64,000 bases of DNA, from NCBI GenBank assembly GCA_019914995.1, contig CM034141.1, forward strand, positions 6,922,001-6,986,000. The letters are read 5' to 3'. This document shows, one piece after another, positions 41,217 to 53,099 of the stretch. Origin of the DNA: Acanthochlamys bracteata (taxonomy: Eukaryota; Streptophyta; Magnoliopsida; Pandanales; Velloziaceae). Below the pieces are notes generated by a model. The model saw only the letters and a list, made by a program, of their open reading frames with translations, was not told the origin of the DNA and did not search any database. The position numbers were made by a program, and so were the translations under genes. Positions within the stretch are counted from its first letter, which is position 1. Every line of letters starts with the position of its first letter.

Positions 41217-41475
41217 GGATCACGTTTGGGATTGCTTATGAAATGGAGCTTTTGTGAAATGAAGGGTATTTTTGTCCTTTTTGAAAAACGAGCTCTATTT
41301 TTTTTACTTCTAAAAAAATAATAAAAATATGCAATAAAAAGATCTGGTAGAATTTTTTTACACTTTCTAAATTTTTAAATAAATTTTTTATATATTTATA
41401 AAATATATATTGAAAAACGTGAAATGGAGAATTGAAAAGTTGGGTTGGAGGAAAGCAAAGCCAAACACCCCCTTA
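41217..41475. mobile_element. Short non-autonomous DNA transposon (MITE), copy 2
   Basis: Left end ggatcacgtttgggattgct; right end, reverse-complemented, aagggggtgtttggctttgc. The interior aligns with the element at 5994-6251 (aaaaacgagct, ataataaaa, aaaaagatct, cactttctaaatttttaaat, tatatttataaaatatatat). No open frame. Target duplication not resolved. Confidence 0.7.
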
Positions 41476-42546
41476 GATAAGAACGGAAGAGCTACTTGGC
41501 ATTTCTTATGCATTTTTTAGTTTATTATATTTATATTTTTCGTTTCTTAAAATATCTTCTGTATTGTCTTAAATTTTTTTTTTCTACATTTGAAAATTAT
41601 GAATAAATATATGTCATAAATTACATGCATAATAGATTATTTAATTTAATTAAAAAAAATATTTTATCAGCAATCTCAAATGACTCTAAGAAGAGGGAGG
41701 CAAGAAAGATGATTTTCATGAAAAAAGAAATAATGAAACAAGAATTCAATAATTTCCTTTACAAACAATGAACTAACTACAAGCCATAATATAAGCTGCT
41801 CATAACTTTTCAGCAGCTCTCTTGTTCTTTTTAGAGAAAAACAAAAGCACTTTTTTTTTCTTTTTGATAATTAATAAGCAAGGAAGGAACTGCTAGCTTC
41901 TTCACATGAATGGTGATTGCTTTGCTTGTGTTATTGCAATAACCTTGCCTTTTGGGGAACTTCCTATAATCACTTTTTTTCCTTTTTTTTTTAATTCTTT
42001 CAAACAAACAAAGCATCCAGCTTCTATTATTCTAATTTCTTTTGCATCCAAAACAGAAAGCTATAATTTGGTAAAGTAATAAATGTTCTTTAATATTGTT
42101 AGGGCATGTATATTTACCCAAAAATAATTCAAAAGTAAGTATAAATATAAATTTAAAAAAATATATATATATAAATTAGTTTAAAATTTTGTTTAAAAAA
42201 TTAATTTTAGAGTGAAGTAAACATGTGTTTAACTTAAACTCAGACTAGTGTTTCTAGTGCTGCTTTTTAGATTGAAAGCTTGTGGAGGAGTTCTTAACAT
42301 GGGAAACAGATTTGAATATAGTTCTACAATTATTTAGATTCTCTTCCATCAACTTGAACTTTAGAATAGCTTGAAATTGTTTAAAATAATAAATGTTTTT
42401 TAAACAAAAACCTCTTAGTAGAATTTTTTAAAACTTAGATTTTTTTTAGCTTAAATTAAAATAGTATAGAAGAACTTTTTTAAAAAAATTTAGAAAAAGA
42501 GATCAATTTTGAGTTGAAAATCAAGAACAAATCCAATCCCATCTAA

Positions 42547-42842
42547 GGGCGTGTTTCAAATGCCCGTAATTCTATTTTTTCTCGTCAGATTTTGAGTTCC
42601 GAATAATTTCTATGTTTCAATTATACAAAAAACTCAGAACTCCACTTCCACATACGAAACTCCAGTTCTAACTTTCTTATTTATACACTTCTCAATATAA
42701 TTATATTTTTTAATTTTCAACACACTTTCAAAATCTATTGAAATATAAATACTGAACTCCACTTCTACTTTATTTTTCAAAAAACTCTATTTTTCACTTT
42801 TCACTTTCACGCAACTTAATTACGAACATTTGAAATACGTCC
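42547..42842. mobile_element. PIF/Harbinger-type MITE, copy B (296 bp)
   Basis: Ends gggcgtgtttcaaatg and, reverse-complemented, ggacgtatttcaaatg: a nearly perfect 16-bp inverted repeat. Flanked by TAA at 42544-42546 and 42843-42845. Same terminal sequence as the element at 38303-38584. Confidence 0.88.
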
Positions 42843-43574
42843 TAAATATTGGGAGGCCTGGGTTCTCTACTAAATGCTACTTGCAGGTAAGAACAACCTT
42901 AGTAATCCACTTTTTGGTTTCATTCTTAAATGAAAAGAAGTGAAGGCAAAAAAAGAAAATGGAAGTGAAGTCATTAATAATTCAATGCATAGGATAGGAG
43001 TTGAATTTCTTCCACACTTTTAAACCATTTTCAAATGAAAAGTTTACAAGTAAAAAAAAAAAAATTTTCATAAAAAGAAAGATTCTTTTGAGTGAAAATT
43101 GCAAAACTTACTTTAAAAAAGGAAACCTAATAACTCCAAGAAAGCAACTCAACTTTGTTTGTCCAACTCCTCTTCAATCACTCCATGTCCTTGCTTCTCT
43201 GCTGGTCAAACAAACCTAACACAAAGAAAAAAAAACAGAGGATTCAAATTTTATTTAAAGTCTCATTTTCATGAATTCATTTTATTTGAATCAAATTTTT
43301 TTTTTTTTGGTTTTGGTTTTGTTTTTAGGGAGGAAAGAAACAGGGAGAAAGAAAGCGGTGGTAGTTTTCTACTTGGAGTCTGGTTCACGCCACCTTGTTG
43401 CCCTCTTTCTTCTTCCACTGTCTACTATAAAGTAACACACCGAAGCCCCTCACACCACCTTCCTCAACCCTCCTCCATGCCAACTCCGAGCTGAGTTTTT
43501 TGTATCCAAGATTTGAATTTTAGTTTGGGCTTTGTGTTTTCTTGAAGATCTTTGAGGTAGATCTTTGGCGGGGA

Positions 43575-44140
43575 ATGATGGAGGGAAGTGGTAGGAGTTC
43601 TGCTGCTGTATGGAAGTTACCACTTGGGTTCAGGTTTTGCCCAACTGATGAAGAACTGGTTGTTCTTTATCTCAAGAGGAAGGCTGAAAGCCTTCCTCTT
43701 CCTGCAAACATCATCCCTGAAGTTGATGTCTCCAAGCTGGATCCTTGGAATTTGCCTGGTCAGTTTTCTTTTTGGCGTTTGATCGAATTCTGAACTGTTA
43801 AATTGCTGGAACTAAGGCTAATGTTTGCGTCTTTTTCTTGATGTTAGATTTTAATTTCAAGAAATTTTTGTGTTTTCAGAGTTTTTCTGAAGTAGTGTAA
43901 TTGAAATTAAGCATGCAAACGTGTCTATGTTGATCTTGTTGTACCATAATTTTTCATAGGTTTAGACTTATCTGTTGGAAAATAGATAAATTTGTTTAGG
44001 GAAATGTTGGAGATGTTGAAAGATGCAAAACTATAAGAGTGCTCTTGATGAGCTCTGGCCTGACATTTGACAAAAAAGAGAACCTTAAAATTTATAAGAG
44101 AAAGGAAGGTCGCCTTCTGGGTTGCCCCAAGTTGGTGAGA

Positions 44141-44184
<44 letters not shown>

Positions 44185-45349
44185 TAAATGTAGGCAGAAT
44201 GTGTACTCCATCTTTGGTTCAGAGGGACTCTTTCTCTCCTGTTTGTAGACTCAAAAACACATCTTGCAGAAAATTCGGTTCTTTCTGAGTAGGATGTTGT
44301 TGGAATATGGTGTTCAGCCTGAATGAATGGATGCTAAAAATGAAATGGCTCTTTCGATTGATCAAGGAAACAACAATCTGTGTTTTCTCAACAATTATCT
44401 TTAAAACATGTTGTATTATGGTTTGCATTTTATGTTCTTATTGATTCTGCATATCTACGTAGCAACATGCAGTTTGAATGCCGACATAGTATGGAATTCT
44501 TTTTTTCTTTGTCGCTTTCATTTTTGTTCTAATCGAACTGTTTAAGATGATCTTGTCGCCGTGTAGCAACATTTATAGGGTTCTACAAGGATTTTGGCAT
44601 GTGTAGTATATCACTTGGCAGATCCGCGTATGCAAGCATTAATTCCGTTAACTTCCATTTTAAGACTGCTACGTTCAAGTAGTACAGCATTTTAACATCC
44701 ACGGTCACTTTTTCCCTTGCATGGATATTTAAGGAGGAGTTTGGTTATTTACCTGAACTGAAAAGAAAATATTGACTTAATTTCAGGCAATTCCAAAGAA
44801 GATAGGTACTTCTTCAACCTGAGGGAGGCTAGTTATCGCAAAGGAAGCAGGTCCATCAGAGCCACTCATTCTGGCTACTGGAAAGCTACTAGAGTTGATA
44901 AAAAGATCACAACTCAGGGGAGCGATCGGATAGTAGGGTTGAAGAAGGTCCACATCTTCCACAAGGGAAAGCCAAAACATGGTTCTAAAACCAATTGGGT
45001 CATGCATGAATATCGCCTTGCTGAAACTCCAACCCAAGTAACCCGAGAGAATGTGAGTTCTTGACTAGTCTCCATTTCTATATTTTGCTGTTCTTCTAGA
45101 TCATTAGGAGTAAACTTTAGGCATTTACAGGTGAACGATTGGGTTGTCTGTCGCATTTTCAAGAAGAAGAAGAGGAGCACAAACAAGAACGGGAGACGGG
45201 TTCGAAGAGGTGATGGCACCAATGACGTAGACTACATGCAGCAAGCAGACTCCTCTTCTCTGTCTTCATCAAGCTGTGTGACTGAGCTTTCTGATGAGCC
45301 ATACAATGAAGAGGAGGAAGCGAATAGCAAGAACGCCACTGCTTTTTGA
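43575..45349 (+). CDS. NAC-domain transcription factor (NAC083/VNI2-like)
   Basis: Three exons (43575-43758, 44787-45052, 45131-45349) give 222 residues. NAC subdomains A-E occupy residues 12-165: [107 protein letters not shown]. Length, intron positions and the [15 protein letters not shown] blocks are nearest the VNI2/NAC083 group, a regulator of xylem differentiation and ageing. Odd: residues nearly fixed in NACs are changed (GFRFHP to GFRFCP; RATGSGYW to RATHSGYW; WKATGxDK to WKATRVDK), so DNA binding may differ. The C-terminus is short, Ser-rich and acidic ([16 protein letters not shown]). The start is the first ATG of a tandem pair at 43575. Confidence 0.92.
44148..44182. repeat. (TA)n microsatellite
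   Basis: About 17 TA units lie in the first intron of the NAC gene. Confidence 0.95.
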
Positions 45350-48061
45350 GTACTGATGGAGCTTAGAGATAGTGATGGACCATCCTAGAAGCATTAGGCA
45401 GAGGACTCATTAGGCTCCTTTGAAGTAGTGATGGACCTTAGAGATGCTAGGTTTAGCATCAATGACAATGATAGGGAAAAAATTTCATCTAGCTGTTTCT
45501 ATCTAATGCCATGAAATAAAATAATTCATAGGGGAGTTTCTTTTCAGATCTTTATCATTTCTTGATTGGTTGCATTCAAGAGAAGCACTGGTGATATACT
45601 TCCTCTTTAGCGTGAATGCTTTATGGTAGCAAAAGGCCAATGATTTTCATTAAGCCTTAGAGAATCCAAGGCAAACGAAAGATGAGGAACATCATGATAC
45701 ATTTTGTATGGGAATTTATTCGGTGATTGCTACTTGAAGTCCCTGGAAACTGCACCGATGTTAGCATCAAGAGAAGATCTTTCGTTAGATTTTGTTTTGA
45801 ACGTTGAAGAGATGAAGATTGCAACATTCATGTTTAAGACTTGAACGGTTTGTGAGATAGTGATTGCTATCTGTTTTGATGAAAGTCTTGCTTGCTGCTG
45901 GGGATCCTCGGAAAGTTTTCACCTGGAATGATTTTCCTGGATTACAGAACAGTTTGGGAACGCTAGTTTCGTAAAATTGAATTTGATAAAACTGAGTTTT
46001 GTAATAAGCGAATTAAAGATGAGAATGATAAAAATAATAAAAATAAATATTAATAAAACTTTTATTATGTAATTTTTTTATATTCTTAAAATTTTAAATA
46101 AATTTTTCTGAAATTTATCGCCAAACAACTCTAAAAAAGTGAGTATAAATTTAAAATCTGGCTTAGAAAAAATGAGTCTATATAATTTAAACGCACTCAT
46201 AGCACTGGTTTAAGGTTTTGAATTCTAAATATATGTAGAGGTTCGAATTCTAAAACTAGGAAGAAATTAATCATAAGAACTTGTTCGATTGTACGTTCCT
46301 TTTTCTTTTATTTCTGATCATTGAATTTATTGTTTTTCTTCATGATTGTATCTTCAACATGAAGCAAGGCATCATCGATTCAAAAAAAACAAGACATTAT
46401 AATTGGATTCTTATTATTACCGAACCGAACTGTTTTGCGAAAGCTGCCTGCCTGCCTGCCTGCCTCAAACTTGATTTCTCCAGTTTTTAATTTTTTTTAT
46501 TTCTATATCAGATTTGATAATTATTGTTAAAAAAGTTTTAATTCAACATTATCTATCAATAATATTGAAATAATATTTATAAACGTTAGATTCATTTTTT
46601 TTAATTGCTAGTTAGTTTTAAAAATAATTTTTAATTCATCACATATTATTTAAATATACTAAATTTGATCGGTTCAAAATATAAACTAAATTTAATTTTA
46701 TTATCTATTTTATTCAATATTTTTATAATTTATTTTATTATAAAAAATTTATAATTTGCGTCTATTAAATAAAAAAATCTATCTTTAGAGTACGTTTTAA
46801 AAAAATTTAATAATGCATTGCTTATCAATAGATTTGATATAATATTTATATGGATTGGAGTTTAATTTTTTCATCATTAATTAGTTTGGAATTTTTTTTT
46901 TAAACTTGATCACAATTAAGATTTAAAAAAAATCAACTAATATTTCTAAGTAGCAGTTCATAAATCATGTCTGCGATTTGACATCACGTTTTAAAAATAG
47001 TTTTTTAATTTTTTTTATTTTACGTCTGTCAATACATATTTTATAAATATTTGAAAAATTTATTTAAAAATTTAGATAGTATAAAAAAATTTTACGTAAT
47101 AAAATTTTTTTATTATATATTTTTATTTTTTTTAAATAAAAAAAATAAAACTCATTTAAAAAAAAATAAAATACTTTTTATTTTAAAAATTTTTTATTTC
47201 ATAACCAATCTTAAACGAACCTCAATATTCGACACTCGTCAATTAATACAAACACTATTAAATTATATTTTTTCTTTCTGCATTGAATGATTTGATTGAG
47301 ATTTCTTTTGCGGTGACTGTAGCTTTGGAAGCATTACTGCTATTGACTGGAACTAACTACCTACCTGTTTCTGTTCTTATTAGAAATAAAAACAGAGCAA
47401 GAAGAAGAAAGCAATTTTGTGTTCTCAATGTTCTGTTCTAATTATCTTAAAATCTAATTATTTTAAAAATAATAAAAATAGATAATAGTAAGGTTTTAAA
47501 ATTTTTTTATAATTAATTTTTAATTAAGTTTATAAAGTATTAGAAAATATTTATTAAAAAATATGAAATAAAAATTTTATATATATTACATGTGAAATTT
47601 GTTGAGCTAAGTATTAAAATTTTTATATTGGTTGGGCCTTGATGGAAGCCCATTTACTTCAAAATGTAAGCCCAAACAATATGCCAACAGTTAAGTTTTC
47701 AAGATAAGAAAAAACAATATCATGATCTTTTTTTTTTAAGGTAATATGATCTTCATCAAACTAATAGTTCCCAAAAAAAAAACATGTCTTTTTAGGTAAA
47801 TCTGCCAGGTAGATGGAACCCTAATTACGTAAAAACGAAGATCTGTTTGTTTGATGAGCAGGTTAAATTTGAAGGATTTGTTGGTTGTTCTTCTCCTCAA
47901 CCGCCCAGACAGATTTGCACTGCATATTTTTCACGTCCCCTCCTCCGCAAACCCCTCTCCACCTCTCTCCTTCTCTTCTTCTTCTCGAAAACCCTAACCC
48001 TAATTGTTCCTTCAATCATCAACTAATTCTTCGTTCTAACAAGAAGAAGAAGAAGAAGATC
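45350..48061. other. Intergenic between NAC and the following gene
   Basis: AT-rich with decayed MITE-like arms (about 45950-46140 and 46990-47215) and a (TGCC)n run at 46444-46465. The end nearest the next gene carries several GCCCA motifs (47632-47675) and a telo-box pair (aaaccctaaccctaat, about 47988-48003) in its probable leader. No other gene seen. Confidence 0.5.
46444..46465. repeat. (TGCC)n tetranucleotide repeat
   Basis: Five tandem TGCC/CTGC units lie in intergenic DNA. Confidence 0.9.
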
Positions 48062-49292
48062 ATGGGATGTAATGTATCGAAGCCGGAAGGAGTCGAAGGG
48101 GAAGGAGGTGAAGGAGGAGAGATTATAAACAAATCCGGCGCCGGTGAGAGTAGAGTTCAACTAGTTCGACCTATCATACGGCAGAAAATCTTCGAAGAAA
48201 TTCGAAGACGGAGATTTATCCTCGGCGGCAATGTCGGTAACAATCGTCCGACGAGGAAAGACAGTATTGTCTCGACGACTGAACTTTTAGGGTCTCAACG
48301 TGTTTCTCCTGATGTAGTTGATTTCTCCGATGGATCACCTGCTGATGATAGCGTCGGTTCTTCGAATGAAAAGATCAAATTACCAGATAACGATCTCAAG
48401 AAAATCGAAAAGATTAGCGAGGAAGAGGAGGAAGAAGATTTGAATTACCTGACCGCTGCAGAAGAAGAAGAAGAACATCATCGCGATCATCAGCAACAAC
48501 ATCAGCAACAGCAAGAAGAAGAAGAAGAAGAGAATAGGAATGGAGCAAAGTTGTCGATAAGATCAAGAACTGATCGGTTAGATAATCAGCAGGAAGAGTT
48601 GTTTCTGGGTTCCCCGAGCTTCAGGTTTTATTTCCAACAGCAGCCTGAATTCGGCGAAGGCTCTGTTAAAGCTCCGTGGATCAACAACAACAACAACAAC
48701 AACAAAGAAGAAGAACAACAAGGTAATTAATTAACCAACATTAATTTTTAATTAATTGAGCAGCATGAGCATGAATGAACTAGTTATTATATATTTTCTT
48801 ACAATTTGTTGTATATTTTTTTTTTCTGGGTGTGTTTTTATGATATCAGTGAACGTTGATCATGAGAAAGAGAAGAAGAAGAAGAAGAAGAATTCATCAT
48901 CATCAAGTAGTTCATCAGGTGAAGAAGGAAAACTGCTCAAGAAAAATGAACAACAAAGATCATCAGATCGAGATGATAACAGTTCACATGAAAGCAGCTC
49001 TGAATCACACTCTAGTTCTGAGGTATATATATAACATGTTATTTTTTTTTTTCAAAAGATAAAGTAGTCTTGGTATACAATTGATCAGGATTCCGTGAAG
49101 AAATCGGTGCCCAAACATAAAGGAAAAGTGAGTAAGTTAAGAAGAGGACTGTCCAAAGGAAGGAACACATTCTACAAGCTGTTGAACATAAGGAACTGTT
49201 ACAGCCAAATCAATACATCCCATGTTGAAGCTGCGACTGCCGCCGGCGACCCACGGCAACCGCAGCGCCTCTTAAGTGGAAAAGCTTCTTAG
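48062..49292 (+). CDS. Unknown plant protein with N-myristoylation-type start, acidic and Gln-rich
   Basis: Three exons (48062-48722, 48850-49022, 49089-49292) join in frame to 345 residues. The start MGCNVSKPEG has Gly2, Cys3 and Ser6, fitting N-myristoylation plus palmitoylation, so a membrane-attached cytosolic location is likely. A basic helix follows (RQKIFEEIRRRRFILGG), then long acidic runs (EEEEEED), a His/Gln-rich segment (HHRDHQQQHQQQQEEEEEE), an Asn run, a second exon of Lys then Ser runs, and a basic C-terminal tail (KHKGKVSKLRRGLSKGRNTF, YKLLNIRNCYS). I do not recognise the family. The homopolymer-rich middle is probably disordered, and only the two ends look constrained. Confidence 0.8.
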
Positions 49293-49713
49293 AGAATTTA
49301 ACTAACTTCATTTTGTAAGAAGAGAAAAAAAAAACGTTGAATCGCTTCTTTTAGGAAGGAAGGAATTGAAGCAGCGAAAAGAAGTTTTAAATGTTATAAC
49401 TAACGGCTGTTTTGTTTTGTAATTCTAAACATTCATTCACTAATATGTAATGATGTGTGTATATGGATTTCGAAGATGTTTGAAATCCTGAAGAACTTGG
49501 GAAAAAATCAGCCCTTACACTCAGCAATCCTTGCACCAAGCAGACTGCTACCTAGATTTTGAACATAACATTACAGTATCATAAGAGCAACTTGTGCCGA
49601 AAACAGACCTAAACAAGTGTTCGAGCAGCTGGCGACTCAAAAACAAAAAGGTTCGCTCGATTCTCAACTCCTACAAGACGAGATACTTACATTGAATAGC
49701 TCGTTCTCTCAGA

Positions 49714-52700
49714 TTAGCCACCGCCAAATGCAGTATCATGACCCTCCGTTGATTTGACAAACCGTCCCTTAACTCGTTTCCTGGTGTCAGCCCTTGCCTT
49801 CCTAGATTCATACCTGATTAGTTTATGATACCTGCAGATAATCAGTAATTAATGAGATTGAATTCACTTGGGATCCAAATACTACTGGAGTAAACAGTAG
49901 TTAGTATGTTGATGAATTATAACCTTCGAGTTTTCCTCTTTTCCCTGTACCGTTGCATGGCGTTGCCTCTATTCAGGGCAAGTAGCTCGCTGTCTATCTT
50001 TTTAGTCGTTTTCAAAAAATCGTTGCTAACTACTGGTTGATCCGCAAAAGAGATTCCTCTACCACCATCACCAGGCCTGAGATCATTCGAGGAAGAAGCT
50101 GAAGGCCAAATCAGAGCAGGCTTATTCTTGCCTGTAGTTGCTTCCCCTTGTACCGCCAAGTTCTTCATCAGACTGCTGTTAACTTTGTTGCTGGAATTCA
50201 CCGAGCCAAGCTGGACATAGGAAGAAGAAGGCAGGAGATCTAAGATTTCCTCTATAACAATGCAAAACAGGAAGTCAAAGTAATCAAGGGGATAGAGCAT
50301 TCTTCAAATGTTATAGGGTACAAAATTGTCACAAAATTTGGATTCTCTAACTTCTTCTAGTTCTTGTCTTTCCCTCTCTGCTTTCTTCTGTATGCTTAAT
50401 TCTGTACCCAGTATCCTCTTCCTTCCATCTACCATTTCATTTCTCTGTTCTTCTTCACCCATATAATGCTACTAAAGGAATATTCAAACTTAAATCCTAG
50501 TTAGTATTGACATACAGATGCCTTCCATTGCCGTCAGTATTACATATAAGATTAGCAATAGTCAAAGTTATATGCACAAGGAGCAATAATACAGAGATCA
50601 CAGCAATCTATAGAAATAGTTCAAACTTGTCACTACCAGCCATAACATTGCCAAAAAACTTCCCTTTACTTTATGCATTCTATGATTGCAAGAGATTGCA
50701 ATGTAAACAACAAAGACAACAGGAACCCAATACTGTACTCAATGATGTATTAGGTTGCTGCACAAACTAGTAGTATGTCTAATGAAGTAATGAGATGGCC
50801 GAATCCAATAATTCAGCATGTTTCAATCAAGAGAAGGGATCCACCTCCATGCTTAGGTATAGGTTTGATCAATTTACAAAAAGCAATAGCAGAAGAGAAA
50901 GTCATACTTACATTGTTAGGAACAAGGTATGACATGTTCGAAGATGCCAAGTTTTCATGCACCAAAGGGCAACCTGTGTCGCATATGTCTTCCAATATGT
51001 TTGTGTTATTGACAAAATTTTCTTTGAGCAGGTCATTGTAAATTTCAATAGTAAAACCTGCACTGTTCGTGCCATATCCAACTTCAAGCGCAGGTGTCTC
51101 TTTGTGATCCCTTGACTTTCCAAGATGGAAATCCCAAATCTGAAGTGAATGAATATGATCATACTCCACATACATATATCATAATGTAATACTAGATAAA
51201 GAAAGACACGCACAAAAAAAAAAAGACGATAGACTGAACGATGCAAATAAGGAGCCAAATCCATGGCATGCCAAAAGCTGAAACCATCTAACAGATGTTC
51301 AAAGCATATACACCAAATTTTGTCAAACAACTTTCAAAACCGTAACCATCTGATGTCAAGGCATGTAATAGGTTCTACCTGTCTATACATAGATAAGATA
51401 CACGCACAAAATCCATGGACTGTACATGTCCACAATGCACATGAGTATGCTCACGCATGCACCTTCAAGAAAAGGAAACTATTATGATTAATCTGTGCAA
51501 ACTTTCTAAACCAGGTAACTAATCTACTAAAGGGCCTCTTCAGAAGAACAAAGGAAACAACTTTCCTATGGTATCAACTGCACGTTTCAAGATTCATATC
51601 CAAGTTAATAGAAACAGGGTGCACATTGCATCAGATCTCATGTAGGTGGATAAGGACAGGTGACATTCTTTGAGCATGCGTGTTAGAGAGATTAACACAA
51701 AGAAATTCTAAAATCATTTCCTGACCGATCAGCAACGAAACAACTATCATACTAAGACTGAGTTACTCCCTATATACAGAGTGGCTACAGATAGAGAACT
51801 TCAACTTTGACTTGTCCTCCTCCTGAAAGCGTAACAAACACTTCCTTCAATTACAAATTTTCCCAGAAAGAGAAATGCACAACTACTGCAGCAATACATA
51901 AACCAAGTCACATCAACAAAGAAAAAGATCGCTGCTAATTCATCACCAAACCACAGATTCAGTGACAAAGACACCTATATAACTACTCCTAGGAAAGGAA
52001 AACAAAACCAAGATTTGCAGAAGAAAAGAAAGCACGTCTGTCCCAAACCAAAAGAATCCATGAAATTGCACCAAAGCATTGTCCAACAGAAACACCAAAT
52101 TGGGTTTAAATTTCAATCCAGATCATGAAACAAGCACAAATCAGCAGAAGGCCAAAAGAAACCATAACATAATACAAAAAACCTTTGATCATTTTCAATG
52201 CCATTTTAATCCAAGCAAGCAGATCAAAATACACAGAATTAGAAATTAATACAAACGACATGAAAATAAACATTAATCCACATATAAAAGATCAGCAGGA
52301 TAAAAAATTAAGCATACCTGTGCCGGGTTATCGGAAGCAGGGCCGCAACCCCATCCCATGATCTCTTCCTGTTCATCTTCCTCTTCATCTTCTGCAACCA
52401 ACCTATCACTACCCTTGAGATCGCAGCAGCCTCCTGGAGGCAGCATCAGCAACGACATATAGTTCAAACTATTCCAACCCATCATTCCCTGCTTCTGCTT
52501 CTCCTCCTTTAACTGAACTACTTCATCCATCTCCCCCAGAATGCCTCCACGCTCTACATCTTCCTCAGGCGTATCAGGCCCGACCGCTGTTGCACCAACG
52601 TTATCATGCTTCGCCAGCTCAGCTAGCTGCCTCGAAAGCTCACAGCTTTCTCCGCCACGTGGCACCCAGAGCTCATCCCAACCATCAGAATAGCTCACCG

Positions 52701-53082
52701 GATGTGGAATCTGTAATCCCCACTGTCCGGCGAGGTTGTGGGACCGTGGACAACCCGTAAAACTCGAAAGGGGGAATCTTTGTTGATGGTGATGCTGATG
52801 GATTGAAATGTTGCTATCATAGCAGTTGGAGCAAAGAGATAGAGAGCAAGGCGGAGGACAGCGTGCAGCAGCGGCAGTGGAGCGACAGCCGGAGCAAATA
52901 GGAGAACGGTGGTGCCGGCAAGAGAGAGCGTTTGCAGAGTGAACATTCCGGTCACAAGACAAACATAGACGTGCAGAATCAGCACGGCAGTAGAGAGAAG
53001 CCGGTGATTCGCTGCAATAGTCACAGTTGATCCCCGCTGCCGTTGGTGAAGAACACAATCCAACTCCATCACCGCCCACCAT
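49714..53082 (-). CDS. CONSTANS-like B-box/CCT zinc finger protein (COL14/COL15 type)
   Basis: Transcriptional regulator family of flowering and light responses. Four exons (52318-53082, 50912-51139, 49924-50249, 49714-49831) give 478 residues. B-box 1 is complete near the N-terminus ([40 protein letters not shown]); the second box (SPICSGC...[17 protein letters not shown]) is diverged, as in the COL9-15 group. The middle is acidic. The CCT domain is split over the last two exons ([16 protein letters not shown] + [27 protein letters not shown]), with the group's usual junction after KTRR. The start is the ATG at 53082 ([10 protein letters not shown]). Exon 3 needs the acceptor tatagag/GAAATC (exon start 50249) to stay in frame; the AG just upstream would give an early stop. 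Intron 1 is 1.2 kb. Confidence 0.92.
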
Positions 53083-53099
53083 TACTGAGCAAAACAATA

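Larger units (their letters stand above)
39715..43540. other. Intergenic between MADS and NAC genes
   Basis: Mostly AT-rich. Holds the MITEs at 41217-41475 and 42547-42842, a (TTA)n repeat at 40854-40885, and a GC-rich stretch at about 40010-40420 that looks out of place but shows no long open frame or recognised protein. GCCCA-type motifs cluster at 40944-41000. Confidence 0.5.

Noticed and set aside
47051..47290. 79-codon plus-strand ORF of Phe/Lys/Ile/Leu
   Set aside because: Pure product of AT-rich MITE-like DNA, with no coding composition.
48869..48920. Trinucleotide repeats in the unknown myristoylation-type gene considered as a CRISPR-like or regulatory repeat
   Set aside because: They are in-frame codon repeats for Lys and Ser inside an exon, and the organism is a plant.
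50813..51330. Overlapping ORFs of 120 and 140 codons as separate genes
   Set aside because: The first contains COL exon 2 (50912-51139) plus intron read-through; the second is another frame of the same stretch.
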